Assembly (NCBI RefSeq): GCF_001949145.1
Contig: NW_019091693.1
Location: 53,989-83,291 of the forward strand
Reading direction: 5' to 3'
Length of the DNA stretch: 29,303 bases
From: Acanthaster planci
Taxonomy: Eukaryota; Echinodermata; Asteroidea; Valvatida; Acanthasteridae
Part shown: piece by piece, positions 8,580-17,401 of the stretch
Position numbering within the stretch: the stretch's first letter is position 1
Layout of the letters: each line of letters opens with the position of its first letter
Translations under genes and position numbers: made by a program
The notes under the pieces: generated by a model
Seen by the model: the letters and a program-made list of their open reading frames with translations, nothing else
Databases searched by the model: none
Told to the model about the DNA's origin: nothing

Positions 8580-8945
8580 TTGACCCACACCCATCACAAT
8601 CAGTCGACCAGGGGTCTGCTAAATATTCTGGATGTTTCATCTGTCAGGAGTCAACTGCTGAAGAAGTTAGAAACATATAACGAAGCAACGTGGGCAACAG
8701 TACAAAATGCCGCTGAAATTTGCAAAGACCTGGCTTCTTGTCAAAGAATCTTAGCAGCTCAAAACAAGTTGCATTTGAGGCAATCTGCTCCTACATTGTA
8801 TTTACATGGTAACGGAATTACATTGGGTAACAGAATTACATTGCAGAATCATGTATGTCTTGAGGCTGTGTTTGGTCAAAGAGGGCAGCAATCACAATTA
8901 TGTTTCTTTGTTTTACATCTTCCACTAGAAGGCAGCAATTTATGA
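8527..8945 (+). CDS. Possible exon of unknown gene
   Basis: An open frame follows a strong acceptor-like tract (poly-T then CAG, ending at 8526); its ORF runs from 8580 to 8945. It encodes LLKKLETYNEATWATVQNAA and then ICKDLASCQ. The E-x-x-W-x-T-V pattern resembles the N-terminal segment of several repeat-associated cnidarian proteins, but I cannot name a family. An in-frame 18-bp tandem repeat (8808-8843) gives a GNGITL/GNRITL doublet. It lies 0.6 kb upstream of the broken SDTDVLLI gene and could be an upstream exon of it; nothing in the sequence proves this. Confidence 0.3.
8808..8843 (+). repeat. 18-bp tandem duplication (2 copies)
   Basis: GGTAACGGAATTACATTG is followed directly by GGTAACAGAATTACATTG, with one mismatch. 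The unit is a multiple of three and sits inside an open frame. Confidence 0.9.
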
Positions 8946-9585
8946 CTTATTTGCATATGCACATGGTAACTTCCCTCCATACATTGCACATACATCTACA
9001 AGACTACAAATTTGGTGAGTATTCTATTCATTAAAATCCCAAGGAGCAGTTTCTTTTCAAAGTGGTAATCTCAATAAGTTGATTACTTAAAAAGTACTTG
9101 CATCAGTGATCATACTCATTACAAAATGCATTCTTTTGCACTGTCACTTAAGCATACTGTACATACACAGGCTTACTTGCAGTGTACATGTATGACATGT
9201 GCAGCACTGATGTACTCGAACATAATTATAGTTTATTTCAGCATTATATTATTTGATGTTATTACATGTACTCTAGTCTAAAAAACTTATTATGCTATGA
9301 AGGCACCGGGTGTAATAATTATGTAAACAGATTTTGTTGACTATTTAGGCCTGTGCTTGAAAAAGTACCACATAAAAAATTTTACAATTATACAAGTGAA
9401 TGAATGTAATGAGCTCAAGGTAATTACTTTAAATTATTTTTGAATTCCTATATAAAGAGGGCTTGTTAAAATAATCATCATTCATATCAGCCTTTTTGAA
9501 GGGGAGTATTTACATGCATAGGCTATGTGCTCAATCTACAAGTTTGAGTCAAAATATCTTTTCTTAGTTCATAGGTACATGTAAA
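8946..9585. other. Gene-free spacer
   Basis: AT-rich, with many tacatgta-type words and short palindromes (for example tgtacatgtatgacatgt near 9185). No coding signal is seen. Confidence 0.4.
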
Positions 9586-12073
9586 ATGCCCCTCACAGCA
9601 AAAGAAAAGATGCGAGCATACAGGGAGCATATAAAGCAGGACCCTGACAAAGTTGAACAGTGCGGGAGAAAGACAGAAACAGAAAGTCTGCTAAAAGTGC
9701 AAGAATGACTCCGTGTAAAAAGCTTAGAAAGAGAAAAATTGAAAAGCTGTAGCAATACACCGTACCAAGAAATAGGTGATGTCTTCACCTTCTGCAAAAT
9801 GTGCACATACTCCAGGTCAAATTCAAGTTATGAATTAAGTGCATGTTCCATTCGGGTCACCTTAAGCCTTGCGGAAAAGTCAAGCAGAAGGTGATCAAGG
9901 TTTTAAACATTCTCCCAGGAAAAGAAAAGCAGTGGTTGAAGCACTCATTGCTGATGTGGGGCTGTCTTCCCAAACCATAAAAAAGCCAAGAATGTGATTA
10001 GTCAAAGGAAAAAGTAATTGATTTCGTTTGGACAACATCATGGATGTGTTCTGGACAGAAAGACACGTACATACAGAAGCATTATATGCTCACTACACTC
10101 AAAGAAGCCCATGCTATGTTTCTGGATGAAAGTGGACCTGTGGCGTAGAGCAGTCAGTGAACGATTGCAGCTTCAGATATCGGGGGAAGTCGGAAAATGC
10201 CATGCAAGATGGTACCTGACAATCGCACAGAGTGCAGTGACAGAGCTGAGAGCAGCTGCTCAGAATCAATCATCTCGAATAAGGAAGGACAACCAGCAAG
10301 ATGGCCGTGCCACTGAATGACAAAAGCTGAACGAATTTTGTAGTCCGTTTTCAGAAGAAACTTCTTGTGACTGCTTGTGAACATCGCAACTGGTCGAGCT
10401 GCATCCAAGACTACTGAGACCTACTTGCTGGATACACTCCAACGAGGCAACAGGTAACGAGTCACAGTTTCAGTCCGAGTAGGCAGGGGACAGCAATTGA
10501 TTTTTGAAGAGAGTGAAGAAAGTAAAAGTAAACAATTTTGCATCAGAAAATGTGCAAAAGGCCAAGGTGCCAGCTGCTGAAATGGCCAAGAACAATGCTG
10601 AAAGCCTGCACGATGTCTTCGCCCGCTATGATTGCGGTGATGGCCAAAAATGGAAATTTTGACCTTCCCATCTTTCTCGCCCACCCCATCACGGAGTACC
10701 CGTTATCACTTGCACACGGTGATGGTTCAGCTTTGAAAAACAGGCAAATCTACATTGCTACGCAAGCTGGAGACAATTGAAGACGGATCCTATCACAGAT
10801 GACAATCTGTCCCGAAGATATATGACGGGGGGGCCTCCTTCTCCGTCACTACATTGGCTCAAACAAACGGGCGCATCACTGGCATCAATATCTTGGTCTC
10901 TCAACTATTTGCATCGGACAGAGGTGTATGTTTGCTTTGACAAATATGTTACCAATTCCATTAAAGACGGCGGAAGGAAACTGAGAGGGGGCACTACGAC
11001 AAAGTGGACAGAGGATGCTGAGTAATGGGCTCTTCAAAAATGAGCTCGCAAAAGAAGTCCTTGAAGAATGGGGAAAGGACCATTATTGGAACTTTTTCAA
11101 TGGAAAAATCCTGTTTGCATCCCACGAGGGCGAGTGTTGCCAGTATGTAGCAGATGAGGAGAGCAGGTGTGTTTGTGTCACAAAGCCACTGCATCTACAG
11201 GGTGGCCACGACGAAGTGGATACCCTGATCGCTTTCCATGCGCTGAGTGCTCCTGCAGGATACATCACTGTACGGGCATCAGATACAGATGTGCTTCTGA
11301 TTGGGACACTTGGAAATCAACGAGCGGAAGTACGCTCCATGACTAAAATTGTTATGGATTGTGGGTCAGGGATACAAGAGAAGATTCATCAACGTATCCA
11401 ACATAGCATACTTGAGAAAATGCAAGCCGGGCCTCGCGGAAGCCTTCACTGGATGTGATTTTACGTCAGCGTGTTTCAGGAATGAAACCACTGTGAAACC
11501 AAAGCTGCTTTATGCAGCTAATTTCTCTACACTGCAAATCTCATTTCAAAATAATACCTGTACTAATTTTTCTTTTTCACTTCTTTCTGGAAAGGCAAGG
11601 TAAAAGCCTTTGACATTGTTGAGAAAGACAAATCTGGACGTTTTAATTTGGACCTCTTCATCACCATGCGTGATCCTTGCAGCAGTGCTGATCTGCGTGT
11701 GGCTTCCAGTTTCGTATGCAGCTTGTATGATCAGGGGAAGGCAAAAGAAGTCAATGAAGCTCGCTACAACAAACTGATACAGATGACTGGCAAAACTGAC
11801 CCAGTAAGTTAGCAATGAGTGAGGAACCGTACAAATGTTGATGATGTAGAGTATTGCCTTTTCTTTCAGTACACTCCTCTCACAAATGTGAGGAAGACCA
11901 ACTTTGTACTTTTGCCACCATCAATGAGAAGCTTTCATATGAATCTCGTCAGGGCCCACTATGTTACCATTTTGTACAGCCGTGCTTCATCACCCTATCA
12001 AGCTGATAGTCTAAGCCTACTGGAAAATGGCTGGTGCTTCCTTCCAATAAGTGGGAGACGTACCAGTTTTTAG
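9586..12073 (+). pseudogene. Broken repeat-associated gene with SDTDVLLI motif
   Basis: Pieces in all three plus frames line up in the order of a long protein that I recall from cnidarian and mollusc genomes. The start is MPLTAKEKMRAYREHIKQDP (9586), followed by a stop. A basic HSPRKRKAVVEALI block lies near 9905. Next come a KEAHAMFL block near 10105, LPIFLAHPITEYPLSLAHGD at about 10660, and VYVCFDKYVTNSIKDGGRK at about 10925. Then a long stretch from 11030 has EVLEEWGKD, HLQGGHDEVDTLIAFHAL and ASDTDVLLIG. FTGCDFTSACFR follows near 11455. The tail runs from GKVKAFDIVEKD (11594) through a 64-nt intron to a stop at 12073. The acidic SDTDVL motif and GCDFTS resemble the metal-binding core of PIN/FEN-like nucleases, so nuclease activity is possible but unproven. 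At least five frame changes or stops make it a pseudogene. The family is unnamed to me and may belong to an unclassified transposon. Confidence 0.65.
11804..11867 (+). other. 64-nt spliceosomal intron in the SDTDVLLI gene
   Basis: GAC CCA|GTAAGT at the left and TGCCTTTTCTTTCAG| at the right. Removing it joins ...TGKTDP to YTPLTNVRK in one frame. Consensus borders and frame restoration make this the best-supported intron in the window. It shows the locus derives from DNA-based copying or vertical descent, not from a spliced mRNA. Confidence 0.75.
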
Positions 12074-12326
12074 GGAAAGATTAATGGTTCTTGGTAATAA
12101 CTGGTTACAAAACATCCAAGGCATTTAACAGCAAGTTGTGTTGGCATTGGGTCTAGAGAACATTACTTTTTGCAACCTTTTGTCAATAAGAGATTTAACA
12201 TGGTAATCAGTAAGTAGCACATATTTATCAAACACTATTTGTTTAGATACATGCCCACTTCCTGTGAAAAACTGCATGACAGTTTGATTTTTTGAAACTA
12301 TGAAATCAAATGTGATACAAAGAACT
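12074..12326. other. Spacer between the broken gene and the LINE fragment
   Basis: AT-rich, no ORF. On the minus strand it could be the eroded RT region of the LINE at 12327-12800, but no RT motif is legible. Confidence 0.35.
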
Positions 12327-12800
12327 AGATTTCGGTTTTCAACAGTGTATCTACAGCCTTAAAGAACGGTTTAGAAATTACAACTGTTCTCACGTATAAA
12401 ATCAGCGCAGGTTTGCGCATCATTCATCAAATGAGTTGTTCTATTTCTATGTATTTTAAAAAGTTTCAGATCATCAGCATTCCTGGTGTAAAGCCATTCC
12501 TTTTCTGCCTTCCACCGCAAGTTCTTAGCCAATCTGATTTCAGCATTATACCAAGGGACCGATGGTCTAACTATGATGGCCTTAATTTTAAGAGGTGCGT
12601 TATCATTAAAAGTAGTGTTGTAACGTTGAACAAGGTTATCCAGACCTTTACAAGTTCAGATTACAATGCTTTGCTGGCCAGATCCGTACTAAGTGAGTCA
12701 ATACAAATTGATCTTAAGTTCCTATAGGTCACATTCTGACTCGGAGAATTGTTTTTCTTTTTTGATGCTATACAAAAGGGAAAATGATCGAAAAACAAAA
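12327..12800 (-). mobile_element. LINE fragment: endonuclease-RT linker
   Basis: The minus strand reads FFDHFPFCI (end of the APE-type endonuclease, the S/D-D-H-F-x-V block), VTYRNLRSICIDSL, then GLDNLVQRYNTTFNDNAPLK, IVRPSVPWYNAEIRLAK and a basic RWKAEKEWL. These are followed by RNRTTHLMNDAQ, ADFIREN and, after a slip, PFFKAVDTLL. That is the order of the linker between endonuclease and reverse transcriptase in CR1/L2/jockey LINEs. A TAA after SKAL, a frame change and another stop show decay. It is on the same strand as the LINE 3' end at 7020-7480, but they are 5 kb apart and need not be one insertion. Confidence 0.78.
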
Positions 12801-13900
12801 TGTCCGATACAGGCAGTTTGTGATATGTTGGTGTTCCCTGTCAAATTGTTTGAATGTAATATGAAAAAGACTTAATGGCACACCTTGTAGATTGAAAAAT
12901 ATATTTTGTTTATGTTTATATACTGTTCAATGTACCAAATATTTCCATCAGTGTAGGAGTGAAGTGTTACATGACCGATTCCAAGAGAAAAATGGTACAC
13001 CAGTTTGTCGCCAATTTGGATCCATAACTTGTGGAATTAATTACCCTTATAAAATTACTGAATTGTTTTCGTATGCACTGTTTTCAGATCACCAAAGACA
13101 ATGTAGTTTGTGGGATGTGTTTTGGGGGGCTTGGGGGAAGGTATTGTTCTCCATTAAAGTTTCAAAACCTAGAGCTTACTGAGGAATACACTGGCATTCC
13201 ACAATAATATAATTCTAATGCAATTCAAAGACGAATTCTTGCAACGATGGAAGGTCTTCCCGATTTAAGCAGTGAATCCCACCTACGAGCTTTGCATGCC
13301 TTGTAAATGCCCAAGGGTAAACAACAACTCGGAATCGGCAAAATATGTCCTCTGATCGTCAGGAGCATACCCCAGAGCAACAATGGATTGATGGTGTGCT
13401 TGAGAAATGCGGGATCTGTACATTCGGGAGTTGAATGGAAACTGCAGTGCAGCAATATGGGATTGACCCCATGTTCTTGATTTCTTAGAGTATGACAGCG
13501 TACCCGTTTAACAGTACAACTGTTCTGTCAATCACAGCAGAGCGGATTGTAGCTATACAGGGTGCTTTGGATGGATTACCCAATTTGAGATCAAAATATA
13601 ACCTGGCATTTCAGTTCTTTTCAAACACACTTGTATGTCGGGAGCTTATAATATAATACGACCCCAAAATGGTACTCAATTTGCATAAGACAAGAAGGCA
13701 ACAGAAATAGTAGAGAGGTGCCGATACCCAACCCAATTTAAAAGCCATTTCCTTTCAGTAAATAAATGGTGCATGTGCTGTTGCACATGCAGTAGTTAGT
13801 ACGATGTTTAACAAAATAAAGTAATGAAAGTTATCCAATGAAAGAAAGAGTCCAAAAGACCTCAAAAACGTGTAAAACCATCTTTGCCGGATTCTGCACT
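12801..13900. other. Spacer with weak coding-like stretches
   Basis: A plus-strand frame around 13450-13640 (TTVLSITAERIVAIQGALDG, then LPNLRSKYNLAFQFF) reads like coding sequence but has no family I know and is bounded by stops. A 9-bp stem with loop tgtt sits at 13765-13786 (tgcatgtgc...gcacatgca). The minus-strand ORF at 13225-13455 has no recognisable motif. Confidence 0.3.
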
Positions 13901-13909
13901 GTTGGAAAC

Positions 13910-14293
13910 CTACTTAGGTGAAGTTTGTTGGCAACACATGCTCTCAAATACTTTGACTACGCCCTGGCCCACTGTGCGCTGACGTACCAACTCAGGTTTA
14001 AAACGACGACAAAGATGACCCCTTTGTCGTGGTTTTAACCACAGGGCCGCAGTCTCAGATACAATTTTGGATCTGACATCGGAATACGAAGTCGTGACCG
14101 ACCGAGACTTGGGGCCAATCGTTATGCTCCAAAGCTTCCGTGTAATTACACGGAAGGCTATTTCACTAGATCCATTAGTGGAAAAAAGCAAGAGGTTGAT
14201 AAGTCGGATACGTTGTGGAATATAAACATAAATGTAAACACCGAATCTGGTCGGGACCATTGTGAAAGACCTGAATTTGACCACTGTAGACAT
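13910..14293 (-). CDS. 127-codon ORF, unknown product
   Basis: It starts at an ATG at 14293 (MSTVVKFRSFTMVPTRFGVY) and ends with a stop near 13910. The product is basic and Ser/Arg/Val rich with no recognised domain. The same DNA holds two hairpins (13999-14034 and the palindrome 14135-14156), which suggests a foldback repeat rather than a gene. I give it little weight. Confidence 0.2.
   Translation of the reverse strand: MSTVVKFRSFTMVPTRFGVYIYVYIPQRIRLINLLLFSTNGSSEIAFRVITRKLWSITIGPKSRSVTTSYSDVRSKIVSETAALWLKPRQRGHLCRRFKPELVRQRTVGQGVVKVFESMCCQQTSPK
13999..14034. repeat. 14-bp stem hairpin
   Basis: Left arm aaacgacgacaaag and right arm ctttgtcgtggttt (one mismatch) around a short loop. Confidence 0.6.
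14135..14156. repeat. Perfect 22-nt palindrome
   Basis: CTTCCGTGTAA followed at once by its reverse complement TTACACGGAAG, no loop. Confidence 0.9.
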
Positions 14294-14862
14294 GGCCGGC
14301 TATATGAAAAAAAAATATGCCCTATAGCTCGATTTCAGAAGTTCTTGTGATAATTCAGCACATGGATCATTTGGTAACAGCGATATTTTGAATTGTAAAC
14401 AATATGTGGAGCCGACCTGTATATTAAGTAGGGAAAAAAGTCGAAAAATAGCAACACCTGTATATAAACACATTGGCATTTTAACCATTTTTTTTCTGGC
14501 TGCTCACACATTCGGTTTTCAAAGAAGACAGAGAATACACTGCTTGGGTTGCTTTGTTTTATTGTAAGTACTGAGTTAGCTTCGATCAGGCTTTAGAAGA
14601 AAATTACATGGGACCAAACCAAGAGATCAAGATCGATTAAAACACCGTCTGACAGACATAAAATTCTCAAAGTTGGTTTAAAACACGAAGCCACTTTGTC
14701 AGCTCGTCATTGTAGTTAAACAAATTTATAACTTGGCTATCAATGAAATATCAGCAATGTTCAACTAGTTACTGCATTTAACTTGACGTTAAAAAGTTAA
14801 AAAGTTAATGAGTATTTTATTTGTCAAACTAACATTTAACCAATTTAAAAACATATAGTAAA
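14294..14862. other. Gene-free spacer
   Basis: AT-rich, no supported ORF. A small direct repeat, gttaaaaagttaaaaagttaa, occurs at 14789-14810. Confidence 0.4.
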
Positions 14863-15105
14863 ATGGATGACATCAAGACAATCTTAAGAGCAAAACCAGA
14901 ATCTGTTTCAAAACTCAGACCGGTTTTGTTCAGTCGCAGGTTTGGGGGAATTGAAAAAAATATCTCGGTAAGGAATATAAGGAATATAAAAAAAATATCT
15001 CGGTAAGGAATATACCGTTAAGGATATTGAATCTCTAAATCCTACCAAGGAAGAGAAAGCTTTTTGTTTTGGAAGGGAAATCGTCAAAACTTTGGAACAA
15101 AGAAG
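14863..15105 (+). pseudogene. Unknown coding remnant, N-terminal part
   Basis: From the ATG at 14863 the frame reads MDDIKTILRAKPESVSKLRP and VLFSRRFGGIEKN. After a frame slip in the duplicated poly-A patch it continues KEYTVKDIESLNPTKEEKAF and FGREIVKTLEQRR, ending at a possible donor (AAG|GTGAG at 15106). The charged, evenly spaced composition looks like real protein. The disruption lies exactly in a 35-bp tandem duplication (14954-15014). I do not recognise the family. It is followed by a membrane-segment ORF and two further small ORFs that recur at 20.7-21.4 kb. Confidence 0.4.
14954..15014 (+). repeat. 35-bp-period tandem duplication
   Basis: The unit aaaaaaatatctcggtaagg...aatata occurs twice (14954-14979 and 14989-15014) with a 9-nt linker. 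It breaks the open frame starting at 14863. Confidence 0.85.
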
Positions 15106-15149
15106 GTGAGCCAGCGTCTTAGTCCAATAAATCCACTGATATTTCGCAG

Positions 15150-15236
15150 TGTGCATGGATAACAGTAATTTTAGGCGGACTTTTAATCGGCGGAACGTTG
15201 ATTTTAAAGAAGAATAAAAACAACCACCAACAGTAG
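15150..15236 (+). pseudogene. Small transmembrane ORF tail, module copy X
   Basis: After an acceptor-like ATTTCGCAG the frame reads AWITVILGGLLIGGTLILKK and ends NKNNHQQ then TAG. It is one clear transmembrane helix followed by a Lys/Asn tail, so a single-pass membrane protein with a short polar end. The second copy at 20923-21021 contains ILGGLLI and NKK in register with mostly third-position differences, which supports past coding. If the acceptor is real, the upstream intron would be only 44 nt and out of phase with 15105, so the exon join is doubtful. Confidence 0.4.
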
Positions 15237-15308
15237 AAATGAGACCAGTTCCAATCAAAAGCACCTGCGCCATAAATTTTAGACATGGGGTATAATAATC
15301 GCTTTATA

Positions 15309-15356
15309 ATGAAAAAGACGATGAGTAAAACCCATAGACGTAAACGGAATTGTTAA
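15309..15356 (+). pseudogene. Short basic ORF, module copy X
   Basis: MKKTMSKTHRRKRNC then TAA. The THRRKRN core and flanking nucleotides (cgtaaacggaat, aacactg) recur at 21090-21121, where the frame is also short. It could be the start of a highly basic peptide whose remainder has decayed. Confidence 0.3.
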
Positions 15357-15426
15357 CACTGTGCTGTAATTACAGTCATTTCAATGGGATACGCCTATTG
15401 CTCGGTAAAAAGGTGCTAAAATTGAA

Positions 15427-15492
15427 CCTCCAGACTTAGATCGACTATCTGTAGAAGACGCGGCTCGTTGGTTGGCTTGTTGCTATTTATAG
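15427..15492 (+). pseudogene. PDLDRL ORF fragment, module copy X
   Basis: PPDLDRLSVEDAARWLACCY then a stop. It matches TPDMDRLNIKDAARNDYN in the copy at 21187, with several silent or conservative changes. No known domain. The S-V-x-D-A-A-R-W-L pattern faintly recalls N-terminal helices of SAP- or SAM-like modules, which I do not claim. Confidence 0.35.
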
Positions 15493-15522
15493 TTATTATA
15501 AAGTTAATCAGCTGTTATATAT

Positions 15523-15540
15523 TTAATAACTAGTTATTAA
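15523..15540. repeat. Perfect 18-nt palindrome
   Basis: TTAATAACT|AGTTATTAA, in AT-rich sequence. Confidence 0.85.
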
Positions 15541-15751
15541 TTTGTTGGGCATTCAGTTCATTTATGGCTCTTTAGCAGTTCTAGGGGTGCTGTTAACAAG
15601 TCTGTCAGATTTCATTTTGATGTTACAACTCAAAACAGCACCAAACACAGTTGCTTTGAATCGTGACTTACTGCATTTTCTAAACCGTCGAATGGACTTG
15701 CCATTAATAATAAAATATTTTTTACTTACTAATATTGTTTAGGAGGATCAT

Positions 15752-15822
15752 TAAAACTCCAATTTTTAGAATGCAAATCAGACATGTCATATCTGATTTA
15801 CATTCTAAAAATTGGAGTTTTA
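15752..15822. repeat. 31-bp stem hairpin with 9-nt loop
   Basis: Left arm 15752-15782 and right arm 15792-15822 are complementary at 30 of 31 positions (one G/A difference); the loop is catgtcata. The size and near-perfect pairing would suit a small-RNA precursor or the terminal foldback of a tiny MITE. The Cys-rich remnant on the minus strand ends just beside it. Confidence 0.85.
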
Positions 15823-15830
15823 TTATATTT

Positions 15831-16100
15831 ACCTGGATAGCAACGTCCACAATCATGTTTTTGTATAGGAGGTTCATCTGGGAAGTACCACTACCTACAT
15901 TCAAACACAGCGATGTCTTTTGTCTATTTGCCCACAAATGCGACATTTTTGTTTTTCGTGAGGACATGTATTCCCGGTTATATACATCTTTATCATTTCA
16001 ATTCAATCAGCGTAATTGTTTCACTTTGATAATTAAATTGCTCTTTGATTTTTTACACCTTACACAAACTTTTGTTTGCCTTTCTGGTATGAAATTATTG
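15831..16100 (-). pseudogene. Cys-rich coding remnant on minus strand
   Basis: Minus-strand pieces read ERQTKVCVRCKKSKSN (near 16060), then TCPHEKQKCRICGQIDKRHR (near 15950), and, in the next frame, WYFPDEPPIQKHDCGRCYPG ending at a donor-like GTAAAT (next to 15831). The C-x2-C and C-x2-C...H-x-C spacings look like a zinc-binding region. Frame changes and stops show decay. The first part is shared, inverted, with 20640-20860. The family is not recognised. The opposite strand also carries a long ORF (15735-16481) over the same DNA, which I take as the shadow. Confidence 0.35.
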
Positions 16101-16194
16101 TTCCAAAGATTTTTGAGCACTTCTTCAAAAAATATCCAATGTCTGCAAAATTCACTCGGAACTGAGAAAATGCGACACATGAGCCGCGCCGACT

Positions 16195-16287
16195 CATGTT
16201 GTAATTGCATCTCGCGTCAGCTGCTGAGCTGCTGGACCACCGCCAGGCTGAATAACCTTTTCAGTTTCCTTGTCGTTTGTCCTCATT
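16195..16287 (-). CDS. Short ORF in a CpG-richer patch
   Basis: MRTNDKETEKVIQPGGGPAA, then QQLTRDAITT and a stop. This is a G/C-rich island in AT-rich DNA. It could be the first exon of the gene whose Cys-rich remnant lies just downstream on the same strand, or simply a repeat end. Evidence is weak. Confidence 0.2.
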
Positions 16288-16299
16288 CTACGAAAATTT

Positions 16300-17293
16300 C
16301 GACTTTTCGGGTGTGTTGGGTACAGAAAGCCTCTATGCAGTTCACTTTACAGACACAAAAATTGACTTCATCAATTTTACACACGTTTGCGTTATGCAAC
16401 AAAATTACATTGACACATTCGCTTTACTATATGGAAAGCACGATTGCTCTCAAACATTGCTTATTATCTGATTTGATTTGATTGGACAGCCATTGCATGC
16501 ATAAAAGTTTAACAGTACGCGTAAACACAATGAGTTGAAGGAAAGTGGTTGAAACGTTATTTGTCGAGGTATGAGCGTTATATCACTGCATGTCAAAGGT
16601 ACATGCATGGGTGGGTTTAGTGCACGGTGCGTATGAAGATTTTACACAGGTTGGTGAGAGTAATGATAAACAGCGGCTAGAATCTGGACTACTTTTTCAG
16701 CGGCGTTAAGCCTTGACCGTGAATTAAAAAATATAAAACAAATGCAGGGTTAAGATGAGGCCAGTCTTTCCTCAGAGGATGCAGTTCTGCAAACTTTCTA
16801 AGACGGCAACTGAATTGGGTTGTTTTACATTGTAAAACCGCTATTTTAAAAAATCTTTAACTGCATTTCTTCGTTTGATCTCCCTTTCATTGTTGCCTGG
16901 CAGGTCTATAAGGTACTTTAAGAATCATATCAGGAAGATGGAAGCTATTTATGCCCTAGTTGAAGGCGATGGCATTTTCACACTTTCATCTCCTTAACCA
17001 GCCTTGAACCGTTTCAAAAAAGTGGTTACAATTTCTTATTCATAAATAGCATTGGATACATACTGAAGAAGTCAATATACCCTCCCTACGATTCTGCTCA
17101 AGAATTATACTTTCATTTCCGCTTGCGTGGTTTTTAAAGCGGGTAACATCACACCGCAGACGGGCATTATCACAGTCACATGCCGTGGTTTTGACAATAT
17201 TCCTTTCAGCCCCAGAAGTACCACCAGGCCTCAACATGGTATGCGGGTTCTTTACCAACGAATTTTTTTGTCACAGGATTTCAGTTACCGACA
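16300..17293. other. Gene-poor spacer
   Basis: No recognised gene. A minus-strand ORF at 17040-17258 and plus-strand frames near 17127 overlap and carry no family motif. Confidence 0.4.
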
Positions 17294-17401
17294 GGGAGAG
17301 AGCGCCAGTTTCATTACCGTTGCTGGCATTTTGGTTCGTGTGTCCTCTTTGACACATGAACCAAAATGCCAGCAACGGTAATGAAAATGGCGCTCTCTCC
17401 C
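17294..17401. repeat. Snapback hairpin, 51-bp stem
   Basis: Arms 17294-17344 and 17351-17401 are complementary at 49 of 51 positions with a 6-nt loop (ctcttt). The outer ends read gggagagagcgcc and ggcgctctctccc. It is an extreme foldback, such as a minimal MITE reduced to its two TIRs, or a small-RNA precursor. It also makes mirrored ORFs on both strands, which should be ignored. Confidence 0.95.

Noticed and set aside
14908-15273. 121-codon minus-strand ORF with a hydrophobic N-terminus
   Set aside because: The opposite strand has more protein-like pieces (MDDIKTIL..., the ILGGLLI segment conserved in the second copy), so this is probably its shadow.
15735-16481. 248-codon plus-strand ORF, the second longest in the window
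   Set aside because: It begins inside the 31-bp hairpin, has the Phe/Cys/Leu-rich composition of a reverse-strand shadow, and overlaps Cys-rich protein-like pieces on the minus strand. I see no domain in it.
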